Origin: Undaria pinnatifida
Taxonomy: Eukaryota; Sar; Phaeophyceae; Laminariales; Alariaceae
DNA length: 64,000 nt
Assembly: GCA_012845835.1 (NCBI GenBank)
Contig: JABAKD010000023.1
Location: 20,570,691 to 20,634,690 of the forward strand
Direction: 5' to 3'
Shown here: in pieces, positions 44,214 through 55,049 of the stretch
Layout: each line of letters begins with the position of its first letter
Numbering within the stretch: position 1 is the first letter of the stretch
Notes under the pieces: generated by a model
Databases searched by the model: none
The model's input: the letters and a program-made list of their open reading frames with translations, nothing else
Told to the model about the DNA's origin: nothing
Translations under genes and position numbers: made by a program

Positions 44214-45524
44214 GCAGAATGTATATAAAATTGCTGTTGATAAACATGTGAGCTAGGCGTGATGGGACCAGGCAATGCCGTTGATAATGAATTGTTGTTG
44301 TGCGGGTGACCTCGGGCGCCAGGGGGGCGTATGATCATCAAAACTGCAAAGAGGTAACCACGCGTTTGTGCCCTCTCGATGCGTGTCTATTATCGCGGGT
44401 GTGTCTAGACGCTGCGCCAGGGGTGTACGCGCTGGTACTGTCCCCCGTTATTTTCACCGACGGACGACACGCCATCGAGGAAATGACGGAGCACACGCCG
44501 TCCCCCCAAGAGAGAGAACCCGAACACGCACAGAATGCCAAAGCCATAAACGGAAAATGAAATAAAAGGCAGCCAGATACCACATGAATATACAGTGAAT
44601 AAATAGCAGGGTAACCCTGCTGGAAAATCACATCGTGTTGTCGTGGTATGTATAATATTAGGCGGAGACGAAGCGATGCCTCGCGCAACCGAAACCGCAC
44701 CGCCTTCGACGTTCTTTGCGTTGGCCTCAACCTCTCCCCCTCGGCCCTACTGACTCTTTCCTACTCGGAAAACCCGTACTGTGTACCCGCGGGCCTAATA
44801 TCGGCCGGCGCGTGTGCTCCTGCCGCCGTTGCTCCGGTTATAACTGCCACCGCTACTCATGTATCGCTACCTCTCACATAGTATACCTTTGGACGGGTGA
44901 GCCCGTGCCCGTTACGCCGATATTCGCTATACTGTAAGATTCGCTATCCCTACCGGCCTTGCTTCCCACGCCTCTTACAAATGCTTCGCGCTTCCCCAAC
45001 CCCTCTGCTCTGGCCGGCGCCCGCTCCCAACAGTGACCATGCTGTCCCGCGTTACGTCGTTGGGCCTTGGTCCGATCGCCCCTACTATATCGTTGTGGGG
45101 CATTTCGGGCGCGGATGGTCTGCCGTCGCCATTTACGCCCCCCCGGTCGCCCACGCCCCCCCCCCCCGCTACTGTATATTTCCGAAACATGACGCGTGCA
45201 GGTAAACTGCTGCCACCTGTACTCCCCGCTGATCGCCCCCCCCCCCCCGACTATTGCATCGTCGCCCAACATTTCATGAGCAGGCAGGCTTCCGCTACTT
45301 TACTCCCCCCCCCCTCGCTATCACCGAGCGTGGCGCCCGCCGCCGCAGGCAGCGGGCTTTCTCCCCACCCTTTCCCTCGATACCGCCGTAGAGTACTTAG
45401 CGTTGACGCACGTTGCCCATACCGGGCAAGCCAAACAAAAGAGAAATATATTAAAGTCCCCATGCTTGTCGATCGTCGGCACCGTCCCTCTGCGCGTCGT
45501 GCCGCCGCCCCAGCCACTGCCGCT
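44214..45524. other. no gene recognised; C-rich patches
   Basis: 1.3 kb between the right end of element 1 and the Gag-like ORF. C homopolymer runs near 45158, 45238 and 45306. Plus-strand Pro/Ala/Arg-rich frames are composition artefacts. Confidence 0.4.
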
Positions 45525-46400
45525 TTACACCTCCGGTCCGAACGCGCCGGTGAACGCTGCACGCCGGTGACCCGATAGCTTACACCACATGCAAATCTGC
45601 CATGCGCATGTGAGGTGAGAGTGGTGTTGGTCCCGTCCGGCACGGAGACAGTTACGGCATGTCTCCCCCCTGGGGGTTACCCGGCGAGTTCCTCTGTTAC
45701 ACCTGGGCCGTGCTGTGCTGTGCTGTGCCGCCCGCGTCGTGCGGATGGCCGCGATTTCGGCAGGCGAGAGCCCCGCCGTTCCCCCGCCCCCGTTACCGCC
45801 CCCCGAGCTACCCCCACCTCGCCCCCGGCCTCCCTCGGAGCGAGCCGGCAGTGGTCCGTAGTAGCCCGGGGCCCCAGCCTCCCGCTCCTGGTACGCCCCT
45901 CGCCCGCCGTTCGCGTGGGTGTGGGCCATAGGGAAGGCGTTGCCGTTCTTCGCGCCGGCGGTCATGACTGGACTTGCTTGCGTCGAGCCGTCGCCCCAGC
46001 CGGGGCTACCCGGGCCCCGAACCTAGTCCCGGCTTGGCCTCCGAAACCTGTCAGAGCTTGCCCCGCGAACTCCGTCCCGTCTGGGCTCGTAAAATGGTTC
46101 TTCGTCAACGCGTGTATCTTACGCAGGTCCGCGCAGTCCGCCTCGTGGACCTCCTGAGACACTCCCTTAACGAACGGGAGCATCTTGGAGAACACGCCTA
46201 GGACGATCCGTGGATTGCCGCACGCTGCCACCATGCGACGCCCGCCGTCAATGGTGTCGCTAAGAACCTTACTCGCGTCCAGGAGGTTGAAATCCATAGC
46301 CATCTTCATGGCCGACTCGAGCGGCGTCACCAGGTCGTACCACGTAAAGATACCGTCGACGTCGCGCATCATCTCGAGCACCAGGTCCAACCTGAGGCGT
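45525..46400 (-). pseudogene. Gag-like ORF with zinc-binding C-terminus, frameshifted
   Basis: 46390-45962 (minus) reads LDLVLEMMRDVDGIFTWYD, then a helical stretch (SAMKMAMDFNLLDASKVLSD) and an Ala/Gly-rich linker; it ends in a stop. The +1/-1 frame 45965-45525 continues with a Gly-rich linker and CRNCLRAGRDQHHSHLTC.AWQICMWCKLSGH, with cysteine and histidine spacing suited to nucleic-acid-binding knuckles. A single frameshift near 45970-46010 separates the two. Same strand as element 1, 1.5 kb upstream of its RT. Element 2 has no such ORF in the same place, so it may be the displaced gag of element 1 or belong to another element. Confidence 0.55.
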
Positions 46401-46564
46401 AACTGTGGCCGTCGGTGTCGGGGTCGGGGGGAAAGCCGGCGGTTTGTGTAAGCGCGATTTCGTCGTGTTCGTTCGTTTACCTCGTCGAAATCGTATTGTT
46501 ACGTCGTCGTATACGTTATAGCGAAAAAAAAACAAAAAATAGAGAAAAGGGGCGGTGTATACGG

Positions 46565-47190
46565 GCGGGGTGTGACCGCAATCGCTCCGTATCGGTTACG
46601 TCTCGTATGGCTCGATATTATTATGGGTGCGCCACGTGCCTCAGCACTCGATGGCTGCGAGAGTGTAACCCGTTGTTGTCGACGGGGTGAGACCGTAATC
46701 GCTTCGTGTTGGCTCTGTCGTCGGATGAGAGCCTACGCTAGGTCGGCCGATGGAACCTTGCCACGTGGCCGTCGGGGTAGCGACCCGTTGTGGTCACCGG
46801 TAGTCGTTGGGGATATGACCCACTATTCACGTCGGGATAAAACCGTAATCGCTTCGTGTTGGCTCTGCCGTCGTATGAGCACGTACTATAGATCAGCAGG
46901 TGGGACCTCTGTATGCGACCGTCGGGGTTACGACCCGTTGTATTCGCCGGTGCTCGTTGGGGTTGTAAACACTGCTATCGTCGGGATAAGACCGTAATCG
47001 CTTCATGTTGGCGTCGCCGTATGCGCGAATAGCATAGATCGAAAAACGCGACCTTGCTGCGAGACCGTCGGGTCTCAGCCCGTTGGAATCGCCAGTGCTC
47101 GTTGCGGTTGTAACCCACTGTTACCGACGGGATGAAACCGTCATCGCTTCGTCTTCGCTCTATTGTAATACTCGGATCGGTGTGCCGCAG
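46565..47190 (+). repeat. tandem array, unit about 150 bp, about 4.5 copies
   Basis: ACCGTAATCGCTTCGTGTTGGCT recurs (with changes) at 46573, 46691, 46841, 46991 and 47136, each followed by CCGTCG.ATGAG, GATCGG/GATCAGC, GACCGTCGGGGT.CGACCCGTTG and GCTCGTTGGGGTTGTAA blocks. Spacing is 118, 150, 150 and 145. It begins just upstream (on the minus strand) of the Gag-like ORF, so it could be a repeated leader of that element. Confidence 0.8.
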
Positions 47191-48130
47191 GTTGACCCAC
47201 GCTTGCTGTATATGTACGCTAGCCTGTATCGTACTAGCCCGCCGACCTGGGCGGGTTTTATGCCTTGGGTGTGTATGCGTAAGATGTGTGTGTGGGGGGA
47301 AAGGGGGGGTCCGTCCACGATGGGGTATCCGAATTTAAGGGCCCCTCTGGACAGGACAGGGTCACTGTTCCTATATATATTAGTCTAGGCGTCCCCGCAC
47401 TCTATATTTTAGAATGAACTCCCCGCTGTGTGACGCACCGAGTTTGCCTGTTCTGGATTTGGTTTTTTCTCGTTATCGACACTCGTACGTCGGGTTCTCC
47501 CCTTTACGTATATATACTGCTCCGCCACGGTGAGCCGAACTGACCTTGAAACTGCACCTGGTATATACCGCTATGCTCTCGGGACATTCTCTTCGCGACA
47601 AGCGTAACGGAGGGCAATGATCTGTGATAGGTTGATGCTACTACCTGTGTTGTGTGCTACTGCTGCTGCTGTTGTGCGGTTCGATATGTGTATCATACGC
47701 GTGTACTCTTCAGAGCACAGTGTGTGTGTCACGGACGGTGGGGGGTTATCGAGCAGACGTCCAGGTCTAGGGCATTGGTGTCCGGGTCATGGGGGGGGGT
47801 GTATCGTACGCGTGGGTTATCGCGTGATTCCGAAATCGTGCTGTTGCTACTACTGCTACCGGCGCTGCTGCTGCGCCTGCTGCACTGCGCACTGCGACCG
47901 TTGCTGGTAGCTCCTGCTACTGGGTTGCTGTTACTGCTGCTGGACTGCGGTGCGTGCCGTTCGAGTGTGCAGAGGGAAACACGGGTCGCACGGGCGTATA
48001 AATATATTATTTAACGTATTATTATAAACGCGTCGGCTGCGCGTTCGATCATTTTAGTGTCGATACTCGTATTTTCCAACTGCGTGATACATCGGCCGCT
48101 CGCTTGGCCCACGGATGTTGTCAGGGCGAA
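47191..48130. other. no gene recognised; CTG-rich patch
   Basis: CTG/CTA-rich trinucleotide stretch at about 47640-47960. No domain-bearing frame. Confidence 0.45.
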
Positions 48131-48132
48131 CG

Positions 48133-48537
48133 TCAACGGCCAGTTGTGATAATAATGCTAGCTAATACGCGTACTTCATCCCAAGGCAGTAAGTTATACG
48201 CTTCGTCAGTGTTAACAGCAGTATCTAAATACATGTTATGCGTCGTCCATGTTGATACAGACCTATTCAACCCATACAGCAGCAGTAATAAAGCTTGATC
48301 AATAGTGTTAATGGTACTAGCACTGCACCTGTCGCCTGCAACAATGAATGCTAAACGTGTTTCATCCCCAGGTAGTAAATTGTTATAACTCGTCAGTGTT
48401 GATACCAATGCATTCAACCCATACAGCAGCCCATTGTGGCGCTGCTGGTGTTGTGTTGCGGCCTGGCGTGCCGTACAAGTGAACGGGGTAAATGGGGAGG
48501 CTTTGGTTGTTGACCGTGCGCCGCTGGCTGCACCCAC
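48133..48537 (-). CDS. hypothetical ORF with an internal duplication
   Basis: 134 codons. The middle and C-terminus contain two copies of one segment: LLYGLNALVSTLTSYNNLLP followed by GDETRLAFIVAG, then LLYGLNRSVSTWTTHN with a 10-residue insert and LLPWDEVRVLAS. Conservation of sense across the diverged DNA copies hints at coding, but the DNA duplication alone could explain it. No known family, and the N-terminus starts inside a tandem repeat. Confidence 0.25.
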   Translation of the reverse strand: MGAASGARSTTKASPFTPFTCTARQAATQHQQRHNGLLYGLNALVSTLTSYNNLLPGDETRLAFIVAGDRCSASTINTIDQALLLLLYGLNRSVSTWTTHNMYLDTAVNTDEAYNLLPWDEVRVLASIIITTGR

Positions 48538-48875
48538 GTGACTGGCATTCTGTGGTCGACTGATGCTGCTGATACTACGCTGGGTGATACGTATCGTCCG
48601 AGTATGCGTCAGGGGGAAATGGGTACGGGTTGGGGGTTATCGAGCGTGCGCAGCCGACGGCGCCCACGTGGCTGGCGTTCTATTGTCGACTGATGCTTCT
48701 TCCATTACGCCGAGTGCTCCGTATCATACTACAGTAGTATGTGTCAGGGGTTACGTACGTCCCGATCGCGGTCAGGCTATTGGTCGAGCGTCTGGCGAGG
48801 GAACAGATGCTACTGATGCTACGCTAAGTGATATATATATATATATATATCGTACGAGCAGGCGTCAGGGGGTGC
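48530..48875 (+). repeat. degenerate tandem repeat, unit about 130 bp
   Basis: CCCACGTG.CTGGC(A/G)TTCT, GTCGACTGATGCT, TACGC(T/C)G.GTG and GCGTCAGGGG recur near 48532, 48662 and (partly) 48803. An (AT)n run at 48831-48852 interrupts the last unit. Confidence 0.65.
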
Positions 48876-51800
48876 GTACGCCGCGATAGGGATCAGGATG
48901 TCGAACGAACGCACGGCGAGGGAAGAACCCAGCATCGTCGTCGTAAGCAGAACTTGCGTTCTCGCCGACCGAGGGCGTCTGTGCCGCGGGAGGTTCCCTC
49001 AGATGAGGTGCCAGACGAAGTTGGGCAATATCCCACAGCACAAGCCTGTCGCCGTTGCAGACGTCCTTGATGGTCACACGGGGGGGGGGCGGAGGCCCCC
49101 CCTTGTGCGGGGTAAAATCAGCAGGTACATGCGCTTCCATAACTTTAACCACAACCCGCGTGGGCCGTTTGTCATGACCATGCCGTCGCGATTGCCACCA
49201 ATACAGATTTCCAACGGCCGTAGTCTCGTCCTGCACATCTCGGACACCCACGCAGCTAGCGTGATTTTTGCTGTAGAGTCGTACCTGTAGGAGTATGAAG
49301 CTATGACACCGTATTCGTAGTTGTGGATGAGACCGGGACACGTTACGCACGATATTGATCTACAGTACCAGCATATTTGTCGAACACCTGGTGTCAACGA
49401 CGAACAACGTGAGGTCTTGGTACATCTACACATATACTTATTTTTTGCACCTTTGTGCTTGGCGGCAAAAACTTGGAAGCCGAGGTGCTTATCGGATCTC
49501 GGAGCCTTTCGATTGCCGGATACACGAGAGCAGATGCGTACGCTCCCTTGCAGTCGTACTGAACCTGTGTTAGCATAAAAAAAAAGTTTTATTGGAATCG
49601 AGAACACAATTTGCTTAAAACGCAATCGATCACCCAGAATACAATTAAACAATACAAGACACATGTGATGGGTGCGCATGATACACACCCAAATTCACTT
49701 GTTCTTCACCTGTTGTCCGTGAGGTTAGAACTTTTCCAGGCAAACATGCGGATGCTCCGATCTTTCGTAACTCTTTTCCCATCAAAGCGGAAACCATACC
49801 GGCCAGCGACCGAGAGGGCGTCGCCACCCAGCGTTCTCGGACGTGAGTCCTCAAGTCCACAGTGGCGGCAACTTCGACGTCATAGTCCCGGTTTAGAAAT
49901 GAAGCGTCCGTGTTGACGTTCACGCCGACCTGAAAAATGGTAATAGCGGTACAACGCATGAGGGACGGCAGAGGTACAAAAACCTTCTCCTATCGCCGTA
50001 GCAGCTCAGAGCATCTATTACAAATGATACCGTGAAAAAGCGTCCGTGTTGACGTCCACGCCGACCTGAAAAATGGTAATAGCGGTACAACGCATGAGGG
50101 ACGGCAGAGGTACAAAAACCTTCTCCTATCGCCGTAGCAGCTCAGAGCATCTATTACAAATGATACCGTGAAAAAGCGTCCGTGTTGACGTCCACGCCGA
50201 CCTGAAAAATGGTAATAGCGGTACAACGCATGAGGGACGGCAGAGGTACAAAAATCTCCTCCTATCGCCGTAGCAGCTCAGAGCATCTATTACAAATGAC
50301 ACCGTGAATGTTTTTCGTACCTTGGCGATTGAAGGGTCCTCCAGAAAGTCTCGCAGGGCGTTGGGGAAATTGCGTTTGGTCGTCCTTCGAGCGCCACGTT
50401 GAAAATGAAATAAAAAAGCAGTGCCGTCAGGAAGAGACAGCTGGGCAGTTGAGACAGGCTTGGGTGTTGCGCCGCCCAACGGTGACTCCCATTCGCTGTC
50501 CAAACCAACGGCATCCCCTTGTTGAGCGCAGCCGTCAGCAATCTGGGCCACCGCCATCTTCATGGCCTCAGGATCCCAGACACAGATGCCACGCTTGGGA
50601 AAGAAAGGTTCGGGAGAAAGGCCATTTCGGCATCTACCCTATCGCCCTCAGCAGCATCGTACAATCGAACACCGGTCTCTTCTTCGATCTCACGGAACAC
50701 GATGTGAAATAAGCTTCGATCCTCGCAGCAGTCATCTGCATAAATTCCGATACGCAACAAGTAAATGTGAGTGCAACATGTCTAGACAACAAACCAATAA
50801 GGGGCGGGCGCAAAATCGACTGAAAAACACTTCCGCTCATCGACTTTTGTACCTGACAAGAACAACCGGAAGTTCGAACCCCTTGCCCAGGAAACGGCTG
50901 ACAAAGATCGGCTTCAGGTCGTTCTCTAGATAATGTACTGATGCAGTCTTCATGGCCTTCGAAAACACAACCTGAAGAGGGTGTGCGGCAAGGGAGGGGG
51001 GGGGTTGTTATGTGGTATCACCCAAAAAATCAGGATATCGCGAAGGTGTGTTGGCAAACGCGAAGCATTGTTGTTCACCTGGTCGTACTCGTTCACGAGA
51101 GTGAACATCCAGCTCACCGGCCGAGCGCGCTTCCCATCTGCCCCTGTAGACAACCGGATGATCTTGACGAACTTGAAGGAAGCGCCGCCTGCAAAGAATA
51201 GGCCGTCTACCAGCTGTGCACGGCGCTGTAGATAGTCCTCGCGAGTCCACGCGCATCCGTCGGCCTATCTCGTAAACATTTTCGAGGGAAGGAAAATAAA
51301 CACAAAGACGGATTTTAATTCCTTAATGACAACCTTCGACTGGGGTGCCCTACTGAAGAAACGGTGGTCGGCAAAACACGTGATGTGAACAAAAAACACT
51401 ACTACGATGTGATCACGTTCCCCGCACCTGAACAATTGGAATTTCGTAGAACCACTTGTGCCAGATATCCCGCAAGTAGTGGTCCGACGGGCAGCTGCTG
51501 TTGAAGCCCAACCTATCAAGCTCTCCAAACCGGGGGATCTCCTCGCTGTTGTCAGCGCTTCCAAACAACGCCGCGCGTCTACGACGACGGCAGTTCACAA
51601 GTGACGCGTATGAACCGTAAAGTTTCATGTAGGTGGCCATGTGCGCTTGGCAAATTAAGTTAGCTGTCGCTGAAAAACCTTTCCCAGCGACGAGATCGTC
51701 TGCCAGACGATTCACAACCGTTTTGCTTATGGCACTGCGCTTGGTTTCGATAAACGAGAAATCGTTAGCAACAAAAGCGTCCATCTTAGCCAAAACACCA

Positions 51801-52309
51801 GCATCCCATGCGTTGAAGGACGTCGTGCGACGGGTGGGGTCGTCCTCCGATTTTGTCTCGTTAACCGCCTTGCACTGCCTGCAAACATACCTACCAATTG
51901 ACGCGAGCGCGAAACACAAAACATGTACGTACGAAGACGGGACCGCGATAGTTCAGCCTGACGCTTGGCTATGATATTCTGCGTACTTCTGGGAATATGT
52001 AACAAAATCGGCCACGAACACAGCATAACAGTCTGTCTGAAGGCACAAAACGGCGAACACCTGGTGCCACGTTCGATGTATAATCTAATCTATGTACCAG
52101 GTACCGTCCAAGATTTATATTTCAGCTGAATCCGATCATATACTCAACATCGTCCGCCAAGAAGACCCGGCGTGGCTGAGCAGGGTTCCATCCGTCCGGC
52201 TTCCCGCGAGCATCACAGTTCGGACATGGGATGTGGTCAATATCCGACCATATGTACTCGGGGACCCATTCGTACACCTTCCGGTGGAAGTGCTCCACGG
52301 ACGGTAACC
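48865..52309 (-). CDS. multi-exon gene: DUF6729-like region plus WRN-type 3'-5' exonuclease
   Basis: Probable exons on the minus strand are 52309-52144, 51890-51428, 51264-51079, about 50971-50867, about 50781-50321, 49929-49710, 49564-about 49470 and 49284-48865. Exon 1 gives VYEWVPEYIWSDIDHIPCP.NC, a zinc-type start that joins in frame to YVCRQCK of exon 2; exon 2 and 3 continue with SFNAWDAGVLAKMD and SFKFVKIIRLS, FTLVNEYDQ; exon 5 has IYADDCCEDR. This order resembles proteins annotated DUF6729 with a 3'-5' exonuclease. The exonuclease follows: VGLDSEWE (Exo I, D-x-E), FLEDPSIAK, then VNTDASFLNRD (Exo II Asp) and VQYDCKGAY (Exo III), where the usual Asp is Gly. The last exon has NLYWWQSR, PTRVVVKV and LVLWDIAQLR and a TGA at 48865. 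Frames do not join cleanly at about 50600 and within 49710-49770, so decay or sequence errors are possible. The 5' end is not fixed. Confidence 0.65.
49904..50308 (-). repeat. 136-bp tandem array, three copies, repeating a 3' splice site
   Basis: Near-identical units start at 49904, 50040 and 50176. On the minus strand each unit contains intron sequence, ACCATTTTTCAG and GTCGGCGTG(A/G)ACGTCAACAC. The last copy (lowest coordinates) is the true acceptor and exon start VGVNVNTDA; the other two carry the same acceptor and about 27 exon bases followed within a few codons by a stop. The array fills the intron between 50321 and 49929. Confidence 0.85.
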
Positions 52310-52614
52310 CTGATGAAACAAATGGAAACCAAGCTTCAGACTTAGTCCATACCGGTTGTTTACAGGATATACATTATAAACTGATGCGTTCCTCCCACAT
52401 CCGGCAGATATGTCCCCTTCTAGGGCTTATAGCTGCTGCACAGATCGAGTTCCCCCCCCCTCTACTAACCCGCTCCTCCTCCCCCACCCCCCGCCCCCGG
52501 CCCCGGCCCCCACGCCTTAAAAAATCTCCGCCCTCCCCTCACCGGTTGTACGACTTTCAGGATATACTTGATAAACTGATGCCTTTCCTTCGGCAGCTGT
52601 CAGATTTTATCCGC
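52310..52614. other. no gene recognised; C-rich stretch
   Basis: Region 5' of the exonuclease gene on the minus strand. A CCCC-rich run spans about 52448-52512. The missing promoter or first exon may lie here, but I see no clear signal. Confidence 0.35.
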
Positions 52615-52825
52615 CTCAGAAACGGGGTTTATAGTTTCCGTGCACAGAGTGATTAACACCACCCTGATGACCCTGGTACAAGCTACATTATAGTTCCAAG
52701 GGGAGTCGCCAACCTATATCCTTAACGAGGACACACACCCAGTAATACGCGCGGTCGGAGTATCACACACAGCTTGCGAAGATGAGTTTCGACGAAATCT
52801 TCGATCTCACAGCTGGAGTGGATTT
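52615..52825 (+). repeat. dispersed repeat family R2, copy
   Basis: Matches 28117-28310 (see there), ending with CAGCTTGCGAAGATGAGT and GATCTCACAGCTGGAG. Confidence 0.75.
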
Positions 52826-53079
52826 TTATATTGATATTATGTATGATATTTAGTATGTACGACCCGTGCTGTTATATCTAGTTACTGCTGTACAAGTTTG
52901 ATACGTGCGTATCATTTGGTGTGTCACCGGAAGGGCGTGCACTGATATACTGCTGTACATGGAAGGGCGTGCACTACTGTTATACTGTGCATGCATACTG
53001 GTACATGCAAACGCCTGTACTCACGACGCTATTACATCAGAACTGCAGCACCGCTGTAACATGATGTCACCTACAGAAA

Positions 53080-53640
53080 GAAAGGCAGGCTGAAATTTAC
53101 AGGAAACAATAAACTCGGAGCCGTCATACTGCATCTACCGTAGTGTAGAATGCATCCTTTCTCAAACAAGAAATCAAGCCTGAGCCAGCGTGCCTGCTAC
53201 TTTGTTTATTAGGTGTCCTGTTTTAACGATACACAAAGACTGAGGACATCCAGCAGGAAAACCACCCTAACGAAATAGCATCATCAACGGCAGACACAGA
53301 CGCAAACAACGGATACTTTGGGCATCTGGCCTGCGCGAGCGCTGGCGAAGATGGACAAGGCGCTTTACGTACACACTGATTATGTGTTGTATACGAGGCG
53401 TGCACGGGTACTTACTGCTGTACCTGCATTTACTCGTATACCACTACTAGGTATACAGCAGTGCAGGCCACCTAATAAGAAACAGGATCTCATAAGAAAT
53501 ACAGGCTGAGATTTAGAATAATCTAAGGAATTAAGGAGCCGCTGCTATACTGAAATTGCAGTGGAAGGCACCCTTTCAAATAAGAAATCCAAACCTAGGC
53601 TACAGTAGCATTGCTGCTTCTTATTCGTTGCCCTGTACTA
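53080..53640 (+). repeat. two copies of dispersed repeat family R3
   Basis: 53080-53225 and 53440-53640 share CAGGCTGA(A/G)ATTTA, GGAGCCG..(A/G)TACTG, CCTTTC.AA.(A/C)AAGAAATC.A.CCT and TTATT(A/C)G.TG.CCTGT. A third copy is at 38030-38210. Confidence 0.55.
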
Positions 53641-54502
53641 CTGTACTGGAAGATATATGTAGCAGCCTACCTGAGTCTTTATGCGCTAACGGCAAAAGAG
53701 GGTGCGCCCACCCTCCGTCGTAAGGGAAGCCGACATCTGACTTCCGGTTGATCTTTCCTTGACGGTGCTCAATGTTGTCGTCGGTGGTCCTCTTGACGTG
53801 CTCTACGAACTTGCGCTGGGCTTGCGACAAGCGCGAGTTGCTGCAGCCGTTGCTGCCGCTACCAGCTGCTTGTGGTGTACTACTGTCGATGTCACACGTT
53901 GATCCACTGCCTCTGCTGCTGTGGTCTGCGTGATCTCCAGCACCGCGACCTTCTCCACCATCGCCCCCTCTGCCACCACTGCCTCCAGACTGTTGATCGC
54001 CAATTCTAGCACTACAATCTTCTCCGTCCGGTACACTCGATGATGGGTGACTAGAGCTTGCGAACATTTGATCGATTCACGGTGTAGCTGCTGCTGCAGA
54101 TCGCTTATATTTCGTCCGCTGGTTCGGGCCCGCCTTCGCTGACCCCGCTTTGCTCCGGAAACCTTGAGGTCTCCCTCGTTTGGTAGCAATGACTCGATCA
54201 GGGCCCTTGTGCTTCGTCTTCAGCACTGAGTATGGGTTCGGAACAGGCGCAGGTGAGGGCACTGCCTGCACCATGGCCACACTAAACAGGAGAGCAGGGA
54301 CACACCACCCCATCATCCTTGGTAAGCAGCTCGCTCCTACGAACGGGAGGAGGCATTGTGTGGTACGATGGGAAAATCCCATGAAGAAGAGTAGTGTAAC
54401 GTCAAGCCACAGGGGGCAAAGCCCCAGAGCCTTGTGGTGGCGCTGCAGCTCTTGACTTTGTGCTTGGGGCAGAAAGGCGAGGTCTATCGTGCAACCGGCC
54501 AC
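53621..54502 (-). pseudogene. hypothetical secreted-type ORF, one stop
   Basis: One minus frame is open from 54502 to a TGA at 54077 and, in the same frame, from 54067 to 53621. An internal Met starts MMGWCVPALLFSVAMVQA followed by VPSPAP, a plausible signal peptide and cleavage site, then a basic region (KTKHKG, RGRPQGF). After the TGA come a Gly/Ser/Asp-rich stretch and a more structured C-terminus (RKFVEHVKRTTDDNIEH). An overlapping frame (54189-53803) has a coiled-coil look (KIVVLELAINSLEAVVAEG). I recognise no family; an intron or frameshift may explain the stop. Confidence 0.3.
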
Positions 54503-54707
54503 AGCGGCAGCCGACAGCGAGGCGGCGGGATACTGGTGTGCTGGCCAATCGCAACAACTTGCACTATATTAATGCATAACAAATATCCATTTTGAGTGGT
54601 GGTGGTATCCCGGATGTTTGCGTTCATACGATCTCTGATTGGTGAAATTCATCCATGCACTACATCAATAATCCCCTACCACTCGTCGTAGTGCCAAAGA
54701 AGGGATG

Positions 54708-55049
54708 CAACCCAAACATAAACCAAGAAAAGTAACAGAAACTTGCAATGCAAACAAAAAAAAAGGCAAAAAAACTTGACACTCGAACACAAAAGAGAGG
54801 CAAAGAAAAACTAAAAATGAAAAAATGAGAAAAACGAAGATGGTGAGGCTCGAACTCGCAACTGGTGTACATACAAAGCGAACATAAAGGGAAACAACCC
54901 AAACATAAACACAAAAATGCGTAAGAGAAAACTGTAAGGAAAAAAAAAGAGAACAAAACTCGAGACTTGAACGCAAACGGGAGAAAAAAAAAAATGAAAA
55001 GAAAAAAAGCGAAAATCAAACATGGCGAAGCTCGAACTCGCAACTGGTG
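54708..55049 (-). repeat. tandem duplication of about 187 bp with tRNA-like B boxes
   Basis: Units start at 54708 and 54895 (CAACCCAAACATAAAC) and both end, reading plus, (G)GCTCGAACTCGCAACTGGTG. On the minus strand this is CACCAGTTGCGAGTTCGAGC, a B-box-like T arm, followed by T-rich DNA. The A/G-rich middles differ. Confidence 0.7.

Noticed and set aside
45033..45578. Pro/Ala/Arg-rich 181-codon plus ORF
   Set aside because: C-rich DNA lacks stops in this frame; it also overlaps the minus-strand Gag-like ORF.
4348..52825. Host genes encoded by repeat families R1, R2 and R3
   Set aside because: No copy carries an ORF shared with the other copies.
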